Source: Vreelandella maris
GTDB lineage: Bacteria; Pseudomonadota; Gammaproteobacteria; Pseudomonadales; Halomonadaceae
NCBI RefSeq assembly: GCF_013371085.1
Contig: NZ_JABWCV010000001.1
Location: 222,224-286,223, forward strand
Reading direction: 5' to 3'
DNA: 64,000 bases
Shown here: positions 35,135 through 44,844 of the stretch, in pieces
How positions within the stretch are numbered: position 1 is the stretch's first letter
Layout of the letters: each line of letters starts with the position of its first letter
Position numbers and translations under genes: made by a program
Notes under the pieces: model-generated
What the model was told of the DNA's origin: nothing
Database searches by the model: none
What the model saw: only the letters and a program-made list of their open reading frames with translations

Positions 35135-37486
35135 ATGCAACTTGCCGTTTTAATGGGGTTTTTGCTGGCCGCGTCGTCACCGCTACTGCATCGTTGGTTT
35201 GGGCATCGCACCAGTCTTGTACTGGCGCTTTTCCCAGCAGGGTTAGCGGCCTGGCTGTTACTACAAGCCCCTGAAATCATTGAGAACGGCAGCTTGCTGT
35301 TGGAGTGGCAGTGGGTGCCTTCCCTGGGTATCAGCCTTACTTTCCTGCTGGATGGTTTGTCACTTCTATTTGGGCTATTGATCACCGTCATGGGCGCCTG
35401 CGTGCTGGTGTATGCCGGTGGTTACTTAAAAGATCATCCCGATATCGCACGTTTTCATATTGCACTCGTCGCCTTTATGGTCTCAATGCTAGGGCTGGTG
35501 TTAGCGGACGGGCTATTTACACTGTTTATTTTCTGGGAACTGACCAGTATTACCTCCTATTTACTGATCGGTTTTAATCACGCCGATATTGAAGCACGTA
35601 AGTCTGCCCGTCAGGGCCTGTTCGTCACGGTGGCCGGTGGCTTAGCATTAATGGCGGGCCTGGTATTGTTGGGGATTGCGAGCGATAGCTGGTCGCTGGC
35701 GGAGATCCTTAGCCAGGAAGCCGACCTGCGTGAGCATGCACTCTACACACCCATGCTGATCTGTTTGCTGCTTGGGGCGTTTACCAAATCGGCTCAGTTT
35801 CCGTTCCACTTCTGGCTGCCCAACGCCATGGCCGCACCTACGCCGGTCTCTGCCTACCTTCACTCCGCCACGATGGTGAAAGCGGGCATTTATCTACTGG
35901 CTCGCTTACACCCAGAGCTTGGTGGAACGGCGATGTGGGTCGGTATTTTGTCCGTTGTTGGGGCGACGACAATGCTGACCGGCGCGTTCCTAGCGATTCA
36001 CCATACGAATATCAAAAAGCTGCTCGCTTACTCGACCATCATGGCGTTGGGTACGCTGACAATGTTGTTGGGTATTGGCACTGAATATGCGATGACCGCT
36101 TTTGTCACTTTTCTGCTAGCGCACTCCCTGTACAAGGGCGCGCTGTTTATGGTCGCCGGTATTCTTGATCATGAAACCGGTACCAAAGACGTGACGCAGA
36201 TGGGCGGGCTGCGCTCGTTAATGCCAGTAACGGCGATGATCGCATTGGTAGCGGCGCTTTCACTTGCAGGGGTTCCGCCGCTGTTTGGCTTTATCGGTAA
36301 GGAGCTAATGCTTGAGTCTGTGCTAGGCGCCGGTAGCTTCCGTATGCTGTTGGTATTATTCGCTTTTGTCGCTTCCATTTTGACCATCGCGGTGGCCTTT
36401 ATCATTGCGTTACGGCCCTTTTATGGTAAGCGTCACCATACCCCCCTTGAGCCTCATGAAGCGCCGCTAAGCATGTTAGTGGGCCCTGCGTTACTGGCAG
36501 TAGGGTCGCTACTGTTGGGCTTAATGCCAGCCTTGCTAGGCGCTAATGCCTTATTAACGTCAGCTGCCACTTCTGTTTCTGGAGAAACGATGGAGGTGAC
36601 ACTGTCACTTTGGTACGGCATCAATGTGGCGTTGATAATGTCGATCATCAGCCTGGGCGTTGGCTTTTTGCTGTTTAAGCGTTGGGATAGTGTGCGAGCC
36701 AAGCTTTCATTACTGGCTCCGATCATGCGCCATGGTCCCGAAGCGGGCTATGAAAGCATGATGAACGGCATTGTGCAGTTCTCTGAGTGGCAAACACGGC
36801 TGCTGCAAAACGGCTATATGCGTAACTACATTCTGGTGATGTTGATCACGCTTATTGCGCTGATTGGGAATTCAATCTTGTTACGCCATTCGCCAATATT
36901 CGCTTTTGATCTTGATGTCCGTTTCCACGAGGTGGTGGTGGCGGGCACGATGGCAATGGGCGCTCTATTTGCCACAACGACTCGCTCGCGCCTTGGGGCC
37001 GTCGTGTCGGTTGGGGTAATGGGTTTCTCTATTGCGTTAATTTTTATTCTTTTCAGCGCGCCGGACTTAGCGATTACTCAGTTACTGGTGGAAACTTTAA
37101 CGGTGATTTTATTGGTGCTGGTGCTGTTTCGGCTGCCGAGGTTTTCAAATCTTTCCACCAGTCTAGAGCGCATAAGAGATGGTGTGGTAGCCGCGATGAT
37201 GGGCATTTTGATCTGCTTATTGATTATGACTGCGTGGAGTATTCAGCAGTTTGAACCGATTTCGACGTACATGATTGAGAACAGTGCTCCGCTGGCTTAC
37301 GGCCGCAATATCGTCAACGTTATTTTGGTTGATTATCGCGCTCTGGACACCCTGGGTGAGATGTTCGTGCTGGCACTCGCAGCGATTGGTGTAATTGCCA
37401 TGCTTAAGCTGCGTCATGGAGAGAACAGCAATGGCAAGAGCGGGGAGAGCAGTAAAGTGACCACCAAGGAGCCTTACGATGGTTAA
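35135..37486 (+). CDS. mrpA: Na+/H+ antiporter subunit A (MrpA)
   Basis: At 783 residues with about 20 membrane segments, this is the large Mrp subunit: an NuoL/ND5-like core (about 70-480, with [17 protein letters not shown] and the lysine-containing THE-like [37 protein letters not shown]) and C-terminal MbhD/MbhE-type segments (about 600-760; [26 protein letters not shown]). ATG 35135 with AGGAGA is chosen; the 50 extra upstream codons are hydrophilic and not family-like. It exports Na+ in exchange for H+ as part of a seven-subunit complex, important for haloalkaline tolerance. It overlaps mrpB by 8 bp. Confidence 0.95.
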   Translation: MQLAVLMGFLLAASSPLLHRWFGHRTSLVLALFPAGLAAWLLLQAPEIIENGSLLLEWQWVPSLGISLTFLLDGLSLLFGLLITVMGACVLVYAGGYLKDHPDIARFHIALVAFMVSMLGLVLADGLFTLFIFWELTSITSYLLIGFNHADIEARKSARQGLFVTVAGGLALMAGLVLLGIASDSWSLAEILSQEADLREHALYTPMLICLLLGAFTKSAQFPFHFWLPNAMAAPTPVSAYLHSATMVKAGIYLLARLHPELGGTAMWVGILSVVGATTMLTGAFLAIHHTNIKKLLAYSTIMALGTLTMLLGIGTEYAMTAFVTFLLAHSLYKGALFMVAGILDHETGTKDVTQMGGLRSLMPVTAMIALVAALSLAGVPPLFGFIGKELMLESVLGAGSFRMLLVLFAFVASILTIAVAFIIALRPFYGKRHHTPLEPHEAPLSMLVGPALLAVGSLLLGLMPALLGANALLTSAATSVSGETMEVTLSLWYGINVALIMSIISLGVGFLLFKRWDSVRAKLSLLAPIMRHGPEAGYESMMNGIVQFSEWQTRLLQNGYMRNYILVMLITLIALIGNSILLRHSPIFAFDLDVRFHEVVVAGTMAMGALFATTTRSRLGAVVSVGVMGFSIALIFILFSAPDLAITQLLVETLTVILLVLVLFRLPRFSNLSTSLERIRDGVVAAMMGILICLLIMTAWSIQQFEPISTYMIENSAPLAYGRNIVNVILVDYRALDTLGEMFVLALAAIGVIAMLKLRHGENSNGKSGESSKVTTKEPYDG

Positions 37487-37910
37487 GTCAGGCACGATTA
37501 TTCTCAATACGGCGGCACGGCTGTTGATGCCGCTGCAATTGCTGTTTTCTGTTTTTCTGCTGCTCAGGGGGCACGATGAGCCGGGCGGTGGTTTTATTGC
37601 CGGTTTGGTAGCCGCTGGGGCCTTTACGCTTTACCTATTTGCCTTTGGGGTGAGCGCGACCAAAGAAGTGCTGCGGATGGTTGATCCCCGTGACCTGATA
37701 GGCATCGGCCTGCTGCTGGGGATGATCTCGGTGGTGCCCGCTTGGTTTATGGGTCAGCCTTTTTTGACTGCCCAGTGGTGGACTATTCCGGTGATTGATT
37801 TTAAAGCCTCCACGCCGCTGATTTTTGATATCGGCGTTTACTTTGCCGTGCTGGGCTCCGTGACGGGCATGGTCATGACGCTGATGGAGGTGGATAAGGA
37901 TGAACCCTGA
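37479..37910 (+). CDS. mrpB: Na+/H+ antiporter subunit B (MrpB)
   Basis: The 143-residue protein has four membrane segments and the MnhB/MrpB motif [36 protein letters not shown]. It packs next to MrpA in the antiporter complex. Its start overlaps the mrpA stop by 8 bp, showing translational coupling. Confidence 0.95.
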   Translation: MVKSGTIILNTAARLLMPLQLLFSVFLLLRGHDEPGGGFIAGLVAAGAFTLYLFAFGVSATKEVLRMVDPRDLIGIGLLLGMISVVPAWFMGQPFLTAQWWTIPVIDFKASTPLIFDIGVYFAVLGSVTGMVMTLMEVDKDEP

Positions 37911-37928
37911 ATTCACAGGAGGCACCGC

Positions 37929-38276
37929 ATGGAACCATTGATGGCAGTGGCAATTGGTCTGCTGTATGCGACGGCCATTTTTATGATGCTGCGTCGCTCT
38001 ATCGTCAAACTGGTGATTGGTTTGATGCTGCTTTCCAACGCTGCCAATTTGCTGATTTTCACCACGGCGGGCATGACCCGTGGTGCCCCGCCGCTGATTG
38101 CGGAAGGTATGATGCAGCCGCCTAGCGGCGTAGCTGACCCTTTGCCCCAAGCGGTTGTGCTAACAGCGATCGTGATTGCCTTCGGGGTACTGGCGTTTGC
38201 AGTGGTATTGATTCGACGTGCCTATGAAGTCGTTAAGGCCGATGATCTCGATAAGATGAAGGATACTGATACGTGA
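37929..38276 (+). CDS. mrpC: Na+/H+ antiporter subunit C (MrpC)
   Basis: The 115-residue three-helix protein is the NuoK homologue of the Mrp complex, with [15 protein letters not shown] and the conserved [29 protein letters not shown] ribosome-binding site precedes the ATG. Its TGA overlaps the GTG start of mrpD. Confidence 0.95.
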   Translation: MEPLMAVAIGLLYATAIFMMLRRSIVKLVIGLMLLSNAANLLIFTTAGMTRGAPPLIAEGMMQPPSGVADPLPQAVVLTAIVIAFGVLAFAVVLIRRAYEVVKADDLDKMKDTDT

Positions 38277-39877
38277 GGCCTGAAGTTGCTCTTCCCGTCC
38301 TCCTGCCCTTGTTGTCAGGGGCTATCTCGTTGCTGTTTTGGCGCTCGCGACCCATGCAGCGATTCATGGCGGTGGCTGGCAATGTCGCGCTGCTGATAGT
38401 CAGCCTGTGGCTGTTTGTATCGACGTTGTCAGATGGCTACGTAACGATGCAGATGGGCAGCTGGCCAGCCCCGTTTGGGATCACCTTAATCGCCGACTTG
38501 CTAAGTGCCGTCATGGTCTTGATGACCGCAATTATCGGCTTGGCAATGGGGATTTACTCATTGGCCACCACTGGCCGTGGCCATGAAAAATTCGGCTATT
38601 ACCCCTTGATGCACCTGTTGCTTGCCGGGGTGACCGGCGCGTTTTTGACCGGCGATATCTTCAATCTTTACGTGTGGTTTGAGGTGATGCTGGTGGCCTC
38701 GTTTGCGCTGCTGATTCTGGGTGGCGAGCGCGCACAGATGGAAGGGGCGATTAAGTATGTCACGCTGAACCTGTTAGCGTCGGTGATCTTCCTGACGGCG
38801 GTGGGGCTGCTTTATGGGATGGTGGGAACGCTCAACATGGCTGACATTGCGCTGCGCATGGATGAGGCAGAGCACACAGGCATGGTCGAAGTGTTAGCGG
38901 TCATGTTTATGGTGGCATTCGGCATCAAGGCGGCGGCCTTCCCGCTGTTCTTTTGGTTACCTGCGTCTTATCACACGCCACCAGTCGCTGTTTCAGCGCT
39001 ATTTGCCGGGCTACTCACTAAGGTCGGCGTTTATGCGATGTTCCGTGTTTTCACGCTGATATTCGATCAAACCATGGGCTATCTTCAGGACATTATGCTC
39101 TGGGGCGCAGTATTTACCATGGTGACGGGCGTATTGGGCGCGGCAGCCCAGTATGAGTTCAGGCGCATTTTGTCGTTTCATATTGTCAGCCAAATTGGCT
39201 ATATGATCTTAGGTTTGGCGCTTTATACACCGTTGGCGATTGCCGGGGGGGTGTTTGCCATCGTGCATAATATGGTGGTGAAGACCAATCTGTTCTTGAT
39301 TAGCGGTATTACCCATCGTTTGCAGGGCACGTACCAGCTTAAAAAAATGGGGGGGCTTTATCGTGAGCGTCCTTGGTTAGCCATTGCTTTCTTTATCTCT
39401 GCCTTCTCGTTAGCCGGTGTGCCGCCGCTATCAGGTTTTTTTGCCAAGTTTGTGATTGTGCGCGCGGGTCTTGAAGTTGAGGCCTACGTGGCCACTGGTA
39501 TTGCGCTGGCGGTGGGGCTGATGACGCTCTACTCCATGGTCAAAATTTGGAATGAAATATTCTGGAAATCGCTACCGGAAGATAACCTGGTACCCGAAAC
39601 GGCCACGCCGACTGGTGACGATGGGCGGCTGTTAAAACCAAGTCTGTGGATGATGTATTTGCCAGTAATGGTGCTGGCTCTGTCATCGTTACTGATTGGT
39701 GTGTTTGCCGAACCGATTATGTGGGTAATGACCGGCATTGGTGATCAGTTGCTTGAGCCTCGCGGGTATATTGAAGCAGTGCTGGGCGCTTCAGCCAGTG
39801 CCGAAGATGTGCTGCTGGATTCAGCTGTCGCCACCGATGAAGAACCTAAGGCTGACGCCGGGGAGGAGTTGCCATGA
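38273..39877 (+). CDS. mrpD: Na+/H+ antiporter subunit D (MrpD)
   Basis: The 534-residue, about 14-helix protein is an NuoM/N-like proton-translocating subunit. It keeps the membrane glutamate in [20 protein letters not shown] near residue 137 and the lysine motif [37 protein letters not shown] near 225. The C-terminal tail after residue 500 is acidic and hydrophilic. It begins with GTG overlapping the mrpC stop and ends in an ATGA overlap with mrpE. Confidence 0.95.
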   Translation: MRPEVALPVLLPLLSGAISLLFWRSRPMQRFMAVAGNVALLIVSLWLFVSTLSDGYVTMQMGSWPAPFGITLIADLLSAVMVLMTAIIGLAMGIYSLATTGRGHEKFGYYPLMHLLLAGVTGAFLTGDIFNLYVWFEVMLVASFALLILGGERAQMEGAIKYVTLNLLASVIFLTAVGLLYGMVGTLNMADIALRMDEAEHTGMVEVLAVMFMVAFGIKAAAFPLFFWLPASYHTPPVAVSALFAGLLTKVGVYAMFRVFTLIFDQTMGYLQDIMLWGAVFTMVTGVLGAAAQYEFRRILSFHIVSQIGYMILGLALYTPLAIAGGVFAIVHNMVVKTNLFLISGITHRLQGTYQLKKMGGLYRERPWLAIAFFISAFSLAGVPPLSGFFAKFVIVRAGLEVEAYVATGIALAVGLMTLYSMVKIWNEIFWKSLPEDNLVPETATPTGDDGRLLKPSLWMMYLPVMVLALSSLLIGVFAEPIMWVMTGIGDQLLEPRGYIEAVLGASASAEDVLLDSAVATDEEPKADAGEELP

Positions 39878-40347
39878 CCGGTGCCATTTGGAACCTGCTG
39901 TTAGGATTAGCCTGGGTGCTGTTGAGCGGCGATTTCAGCGGGCTGAATCTCCTTGTCGGCTTAATCTTCGGTTATATCACTCTGGTGCTAATTGAGCCTC
40001 AGTTGGATGCCCTGAAAGGTTATCCTGCTCGCGTGCCGCGCTTTATCGGCTTTATCGGCTTTTTTCTAAAAGAACTCATTCAAGCCAACTTACGCGTCGC
40101 TTTCGATATCGTGACGCCACCTTGGCATATGAAGCCGGGAGTTATCGCTATGCCGCTTTCCGCCCGTACCGAAATGGAAATTACCATGGTGGCCAATCTG
40201 ATTTCATTGACACCGGGAACGCTGAGTCTGGATGTGTCTGATGACCGTAAGGTGCTGTATATCCATGCGATGTTTTTAGACAATGAAGAGGAGTTGCGGC
40301 GTAATTTAAAAGAGATGGAGCACCGGGCCCTGGAGCTGTTTCGCTAA
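39874..40347 (+). CDS. mrpE: Na+/H+ antiporter subunit E (MrpE)
   Basis: The 157-residue protein has two or three N-terminal membrane segments and the MrpE soluble part with MVANLISLTPGTLSLDVSDDRKVLYIHAMFLD. It starts within the mrpD stop (ATGA) and its TAA overlaps the mrpF ATG, so expression is tightly coupled. Confidence 0.95.
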   Translation: MTGAIWNLLLGLAWVLLSGDFSGLNLLVGLIFGYITLVLIEPQLDALKGYPARVPRFIGFIGFFLKELIQANLRVAFDIVTPPWHMKPGVIAMPLSARTEMEITMVANLISLTPGTLSLDVSDDRKVLYIHAMFLDNEEELRRNLKEMEHRALELFR

Positions 40348-40616
40348 TGGATACTGTTATTCTGATCAGCCAAGTCATCATGAGCCTGGCGCTTATCCTG
40401 ACCTTTGTTCGTGTCGTGCGTGGTCCGAGCCTGCCCGACCGCGTGGTCGCATTGGAGCTTTTTTCAACCACTGTTGTTGGGTTGGTTGGGGTGTATGCGA
40501 TCAAGTCGGATGTTGCCAGCTTCCTGGATGCCGCCATTGTGATTGCTTTGATGGGGTTCTTGGCGGCGATGGCATTTGCACGCTTTTTGGAAAGGGGAGG
40601 CCCACGGGATGATTGA
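40347..40616 (+). CDS. mrpF: Na+/H+ antiporter subunit F (MrpF)
   Basis: This 89-residue three-helix protein has the MrpF signature RVVRGPSLPDRVVALELFSTTVVG and a DAAIVIALMGFLAAMAFARFLERG ending. It overlaps both neighbours in the operon by a few bases. Confidence 0.95.
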   Translation: MDTVILISQVIMSLALILTFVRVVRGPSLPDRVVALELFSTTVVGLVGVYAIKSDVASFLDAAIVIALMGFLAAMAFARFLERGGPRDD

Positions 40617-41013
40617 TTTTATAAAAGGCACACTCATCATCGCGGGCTCGCTATTTATACTGCTTGCCGCGGTAGGCCTGCTGCGGTTGCCTGATTTGCT
40701 AACGCGTATGCACGCAACCACAAAAGCGGCGGCGTTGGGCGTGATTTTGGTTATGCTGGCAGCCGCTATGCACTTTGCAGAAGTAGGCATTGTGGCCCGT
40801 TCGTTTGCCATTATTGTGTTTATTTTGATGACTGCACCGGTCGCGGCCCATGTTATTGGTCGAGCCGGTTACTTTGTCGGTTCCAAGCTTTGGAGTGGAA
40901 CGGTCAAAGATGAATTGCGCCCTAACTACGACCCGTTGACCCACGAATTAAAAAGTGGCCTGGAAACGCAGGAAAATGCCAAGCGCCAGCCAAGGGAAAC
41001 AGACCCCGACTAA
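40609..41013 (+). CDS. mrpG: Na+/H+ antiporter subunit G (MrpG)
   Basis: The protein of about 134 residues has three membrane helices and the MrpG motif LLAAVGLLRLPDLLTRMHATTKAAALGV, plus a hydrophilic C-terminal extension. ATG 40609 overlaps the mrpF stop by 8 bp and has AGGGGAGG upstream; a longer in-frame start at 40576 lacks family similarity. It is the last gene of mrpABCDEFG and is followed by a terminator. Confidence 0.94.
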   Translation: MIDFIKGTLIIAGSLFILLAAVGLLRLPDLLTRMHATTKAAALGVILVMLAAAMHFAEVGIVARSFAIIVFILMTAPVAAHVIGRAGYFVGSKLWSGTVKDELRPNYDPLTHELKSGLETQENAKRQPRETDPD

Positions 41014-41058
41014 CGCTGACGACACAAGTCCTATCAACACCATTGTATAACCGCCATT

Positions 41059-41082
41059 AAGCCACCTTCGGGTGGTTTTTTC
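41059..41082 (+). terminator. Intrinsic terminator of the mrp operon
   Basis: CCACC-TTCG-GGTGG (41062-41075) with flanking A/T pairs is capped by a UUCG tetraloop and followed by six T. Confidence 0.9.
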
Positions 41083-41135
41083 ATATCTACGTTTAATAAA
41101 TCCCGTTTTTTATACACACTAGTAAAAACTTACCA

Positions 41136-41158
41136 TGTACAATAATTATACTGTATAA
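41136..41158. promoter_or_regulatory. TGTACA-N10-TGTATA / TTATAC-T-GTATAA dyad upstream of DUF2256-cryptochrome
   Basis: The segment contains TGTACA (41136-41141) and TGTATA (41152-41157), and a perfect 13-bp palindrome TTATAC-T-GTATAA (41146-41158). It lies about 55 bp upstream of the DUF2256 start and shares its half-sites with the dyad upstream of the other photolyase gene, though the spacing differs. Confidence 0.45.
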
Positions 41159-41212
41159 GATGATGTGTCTATATTTTGCGGCATGTTACATGCTGCCCGT
41201 GAGTAATGTTCT

Positions 41213-41386
41213 ATGCACCGCAAACAACATCTGTCGCAAAAAACCTGCGTTCAATGCGAGCGTCCTTTCTTTTGGCGGAAAAAGTGGGCGCGCTGCTGGA
41301 ACGAGGTGTGCTACTGCAGCGAACGCTGCCGTCGTAGTGCTAAGCAGGCAAACCGCTTGGCATCAAAGCACTCCAAGGAGGCATGA
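41213..41386 (+). CDS. DUF2256 zinc-ribbon mini-protein
   Basis: This 57-residue gene reads MHRKQHLSQK at the start and carries six cysteines, including a C12-x2-C15 pair and later YC35SERC39, around the hallmark PFFWRKKWARCW motif of DUF2256 (usual form PFxWRKKW). The fold is a small treble-clef or zinc-ribbon. DUF2256 proteins are typically encoded beside cryptochromes or photolyases, and here the stop TGA lies next to AAGGAGG and overlaps an in-frame ATG of the DASH cryptochrome gene (ATGA). Function is unknown; a partner or regulatory role for the photolyase is inferred from context. Confidence 0.9.
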   Translation: MHRKQHLSQKTCVQCERPFFWRKKWARCWNEVCYCSERCRRSAKQANRLASKHSKEA

Positions 41387-41388
41387 GC

Positions 41389-42834
41389 ATGAATAGCACG
41401 ACCGATATCGTCTGGCTGCAAGATGACCTGCGGATTGCGGATAACCCTCTTTTTCACTTTACCGCTCGCCCTAGTTACCTGCTTTGTCTCTTTGTAGTGG
41501 ACGAACAGTGGTTGGCACCTCTCATAGAGGGCGAATCGACGCCGCGGATCGGGCCGGCCCGATTACGCTTTTTATGGCAAAGTTTGATGGAATTGCGCGG
41601 TGAACTTTTGCAACGCGGCAGTGACTTGTTGGTGCGCATTGGTAAGCCGAGTAACGTTGTCATCGAGTTGTCTGCCTCGCTTAATGCCCGACAAATACGC
41701 GTTGCCGAGCATCCTGGGGTTGAAGAAAATGCTCATATCCAAGCGGTTGTAGAAGCGCTGCCTAGTGAAACAACCGTTACGTGTATGGAAAGTGGACGTC
41801 TTTTTGAACGCCACGCACTGCCTTTCGAGCAGGCGGCATTACCCGAAAGCTTTTCTGCCTTCAGGCGCAGCGTAGAGCAAGCATGTACGGTGCCTGAGAA
41901 TCGCTGCGCACCGGTAACGCTGCCCCCCTGGCCTGAAGCCCCCAGAGGGTTTCCACCCCTAAAAGCCGTTTGTGAACAGAGCGCCACTTGGCAGCCGGAT
42001 AGCCGTCAGGGCTATGCGTATCGGGGCGGTGAATCGGCGGCACATATGCGCCTTAACGATTACATTTGGCGCCAACAGGGCGCAGAGACGTATAAGAAAA
42101 CCCGCAATGGCTTACTGGGCGCGAATTTTTCAACTCGCGTTTCCTCCTGGCTCGCCCGCGGCTGTCTATCGGCACGCCAAGTGTATGCTGCGGTGAAGGC
42201 GTGGGAAGCGGAGCACGGCAGCACTGAGTCGAGTTATTGGATTACCTTTGAGCTACTGTGGCGGGAGTATTTTATCCGTGTCGCTGAGCTGGAAGGGGCG
42301 AAGATGTTTGGCTCTTATCAACCCGCCAAGCCTTGCGCCGCGTTTGATGCCTGGCGTAATGCCGCCACAGGCCTACCGTTTGTCGATGCCGCCATGTTCG
42401 AGCTGCGTCACACTGGCTGGTTATCCAATCGCGCCCGGCAAAATGTGGCCAGCTTTTTGGTGAAAGACTTAAAAGTGGATTGGCGATTAGGCGCTTTATG
42501 GTTTGAGCACTGCTTGATTGATTACGATGTTGCCAGTAACTGGGGTAATTGGCGTTATATTGCCGGGGTAGGGCGCGATCCACGACAGGATCGCTATTTT
42601 AACGTGCTTAAGCAGGCAGGCCATTACGACCCACAAGGGCTGTATGTTGCGCACTGGTTGAAACCGCTCGAAAATTTCCCCCCTGGTTTAGCACGCCACC
42701 AACCATGGCGTGTCAATGCTCTCGCGTTTAAGGCGCCTTATGTTGAACCCGAACAGTGGGCGCAGTGGTTAATTCCTTACCAAGAAGCGGTTACAACAGC
42801 CAAGCCGCCTATATTGACTATCGTTACAAAGTAA
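41389..42834 (+). CDS. DASH-family cryptochrome / photolyase
   Basis: The 481-residue protein has the photolyase N-terminal domain (VWLQDDLRIADNPLF) and an FAD domain with DASH-type motifs: YKKTRNGLLGANFSTRVSSWLARGCLSARQVY near 235, ELLWREYFIRVA near 287 and the DWRLGALWFEHCLIDYDVASNWGNW FAD site near 365. DASH proteins repair single-stranded or looped CPDs and may signal light. ATG 41389 has AAGGAGG seven bases upstream; the in-frame ATG at 41383 is too close to it. It is translationally coupled to DUF2256. Confidence 0.92.
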   Translation: MNSTTDIVWLQDDLRIADNPLFHFTARPSYLLCLFVVDEQWLAPLIEGESTPRIGPARLRFLWQSLMELRGELLQRGSDLLVRIGKPSNVVIELSASLNARQIRVAEHPGVEENAHIQAVVEALPSETTVTCMESGRLFERHALPFEQAALPESFSAFRRSVEQACTVPENRCAPVTLPPWPEAPRGFPPLKAVCEQSATWQPDSRQGYAYRGGESAAHMRLNDYIWRQQGAETYKKTRNGLLGANFSTRVSSWLARGCLSARQVYAAVKAWEAEHGSTESSYWITFELLWREYFIRVAELEGAKMFGSYQPAKPCAAFDAWRNAATGLPFVDAAMFELRHTGWLSNRARQNVASFLVKDLKVDWRLGALWFEHCLIDYDVASNWGNWRYIAGVGRDPRQDRYFNVLKQAGHYDPQGLYVAHWLKPLENFPPGLARHQPWRVNALAFKAPYVEPEQWAQWLIPYQEAVTTAKPPILTIVTK

Positions 42835-42842
42835 CCTGCACT

Positions 42843-42868
42843 GATGACCAGCCGTGAAGGCTGGCATC
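42843..42868 (+). terminator. Stem-loop after the cryptochrome gene
   Basis: GATG-A-CCAGCC-GTGAA-GGCTGG-CATC forms a 10-bp interrupted stem with a five-base loop shortly after the stop; a T-rich stretch (CTTTTCT) lies a few bases beyond. Confidence 0.5.
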
Positions 42869-42923
42869 TACGACTTTTCTAGGCCATCATCCCAGACATG
42901 CCAAGGACTGCCTAAGGATATAA

Positions 42924-44195
42924 ATGATGTCTCGTAATTTCTCTGTTGGGCGACCATTCCGCCCTTTAGTATGTGCCTCGTTCATTGCCGCGTTAAGCAC
43001 TCCTTTCGCAGGAAGTATTGCGCTCGCCGACTCACAATTGATGACAGAAGTGGATGCTCAGGCGGCTACTGAGGTGAGTTATGCAAACTTTCAGCAGTGG
43101 CTTCAGGAGTTTCGTCAGTACGCCGCCAATCAGGGCATCAGCGAAGCCACCCTGAGCAGTGCACTGGATGGCGTTCGCTTTCGCGAGCGGGTGATTGAGC
43201 TCGACGGTTATCAGCCCGAATTTGTCCGCCCTATTTGGGAGTACCTTGATACTGCGGTGTCTTCTACGCGGGTTAATACCGGGCGGGAGAAGTTCGCTGC
43301 CCACCGGGATACCGCGCTGCAGATGCAGCAGCGCTTTGGCATCCCTGCCGAAATTATCGTTGCCATCTGGGGAATCGAGAGCAACTACGGCAGTAATTTC
43401 GGCGATTTCTCGACCTTGGAATCCCTTGCCACGCTGGCTTATGACGGCCGGCGCCGTGACTTTGCGCGCGGTGAACTACTCGCCGCCTTGCGTATTATCG
43501 ACGAAGGAGATATCGCCGCCGAGCAGATGAAAGGTTCTTGGGCGGGCGCGATGGGCCATACCCAGTTTATCCCCAGCAGCTTTGAAGCCTATGCCGTGGA
43601 CGGCGATGGCGATGGCCGTCGCGATATCTGGGGCAGTATCCCTGACGTTATGGCCTCAACGGCTAACTACCTTGACCGGGCTGGCTGGAAGGCCGGTCAG
43701 CCGTGGGGAGTCGAGGTGCGTTTGCCAGAAGGCTTTGATTACGCTCAGACCGAGCGACTCAGCAGCGCCGAATGGCGTTCTCAAGGCGTAGAAGCGCTGC
43801 AGGGCGAATTGCCAAGCTTTGATAGTGCAGCCATGGTTATTCCCGCTGGCGCTGAGGGCCCTGCCTTCCTAGCAGGCGCAAATTTCCGCGCCATTTTACG
43901 CTATAACAATGCCACCAGTTATGCGTTGGCTGTCGCGACACTGGGTGATGCGATCGCCGGGCGTGATGGGATTCAGCATGCCTGGCCGCGGGATCAGCAG
44001 CCTCTTACCCGTGACGATGTTCAAGAGCTTCAGCGGGGCCTAAACCGCGCTGGTTACTCTGTGGGGGGCGCGGATGGCGTAATGGGACCCAATACACGCC
44101 AGGGGTTGCGGAACTTCCAGCGAGATCAAGGGTTAATACCGGATGGCTTTGCGACGCAAGCATTGCTTGAACAGTTACGTCGTCGTTTAGAGTGA
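42924..44195 (+). CDS. Lytic murein transglycosylase (MltB type) with C-terminal peptidoglycan-binding domain
   Basis: The 423-residue protein has a Sec signal (cleavage near ALA-DS, residue 36), an SLT_2/MltB catalytic domain (about 50-345) with the catalytic Glu in AIWGIESNYGSNFGDF, and a PG_binding_1 domain at the C-terminus (about 360-420; LQRGLNRAGYSVGGADGVMGPNTRQGLRNFQ). No lipobox is present, so it is soluble in the periplasm. It cleaves the MurNAc-GlcNAc bond forming 1,6-anhydroMurNAc. Only 33 bp separate it from the next gene. Confidence 0.93.
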   Translation: MMSRNFSVGRPFRPLVCASFIAALSTPFAGSIALADSQLMTEVDAQAATEVSYANFQQWLQEFRQYAANQGISEATLSSALDGVRFRERVIELDGYQPEFVRPIWEYLDTAVSSTRVNTGREKFAAHRDTALQMQQRFGIPAEIIVAIWGIESNYGSNFGDFSTLESLATLAYDGRRRDFARGELLAALRIIDEGDIAAEQMKGSWAGAMGHTQFIPSSFEAYAVDGDGDGRRDIWGSIPDVMASTANYLDRAGWKAGQPWGVEVRLPEGFDYAQTERLSSAEWRSQGVEALQGELPSFDSAAMVIPAGAEGPAFLAGANFRAILRYNNATSYALAVATLGDAIAGRDGIQHAWPRDQQPLTRDDVQELQRGLNRAGYSVGGADGVMGPNTRQGLRNFQRDQGLIPDGFATQALLEQLRRRLE

Positions 44196-44228
44196 TTAGG
44201 TTAAATTTCATTTACCAAGGATGATGCT

Positions 44229-44795
44229 ATGCAATTAATGGATAAAAAGTTAGTAGCAAAGTTATTAGTCAGTGCCTTGATGGGAGGCATGCTCTCTGCC
44301 TCCGTGGCAATGGCCGATGACGATCAAGTATTTGGCTGGGTTGAAAAAGCAACCCTGCAGCCCTGGGATATTGAGGTGAAGGCCAAGCTCGATAGCGGCG
44401 CCTTAACCTCCTCGCTGGATGCGCGAGATATTGAGCTGTTTGAGCAAGATGATGAAGAGTGGGTACGCTTTCGTTTAAAGCTTGAAGATCAGGCGAGTGG
44501 TGAGGTCTTCAGTGATCAGATTGAGCGTCCGCTCTACCGAGAATTAGCCGTGCGCGGTGCAGGTGGCCGCGACGAGCGCCCTGTGGTGCTGCTGGAAGTC
44601 TGCATGGGCGACACTATTTATGAAGAGCAATTCAGCCTGCGCGACCGTGAAGAGATGAACTACCCGCTACTGCTGGGCCGCCGTACGATTAGCCATCTTG
44701 GCATGCTAGATGTGCGTGAAACCTTCTTGCAAGATCCTGAGTGTGGGGAAAACGCGACCGTTGTGCCCCATGACCCAGAAGATGATCAATCTTAA
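44229..44795 (+). CDS. Secreted RimK-associated ATP-dependent zinc protease-like protein (PF05618, retropepsin-like)
   Basis: The 188-residue protein has a signal peptide (cleavage near AMA-DD, residue 29) and the Zn_protease/RimB-like domain: WVEKATLQPWDIEVKAKLDSGALTSSLDA with the D-S-G aspartic-protease-like triad, and MNYPLLLGRRTI near 145. Despite the family name, the fold is retropepsin-like. Related proteins are linked with RimK-type ligases; here no ligase is adjacent. The likely location is the periplasm. It probably shares a transcript with the upstream transglycosylase. Confidence 0.88.
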   Translation: MQLMDKKLVAKLLVSALMGGMLSASVAMADDDQVFGWVEKATLQPWDIEVKAKLDSGALTSSLDARDIELFEQDDEEWVRFRLKLEDQASGEVFSDQIERPLYRELAVRGAGGRDERPVVLLEVCMGDTIYEEQFSLRDREEMNYPLLLGRRTISHLGMLDVRETFLQDPECGENATVVPHDPEDDQS

Positions 44796-44816
44796 CCGCT
44801 TGCGCTTACACTAATA

Positions 44817-44844
44817 TTTACATAGTTAAATTTACATAGTTAAA
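44817..44844. repeat. Tandem duplication of a 14-bp unit
   Basis: TTTACATAGTTAAA occurs twice head to tail (44817-44830 and 44831-44844) in the short gap between the convergent protease and rsmE genes; the second copy runs into the rsmE stop codon. Confidence 0.9.

Noticed and set aside
37635..38150. His/Gln-rich minus-strand open frame opposite mrpB and mrpC
   Set aside because: Typical artefact of the complement of hydrophobic membrane-protein codons.
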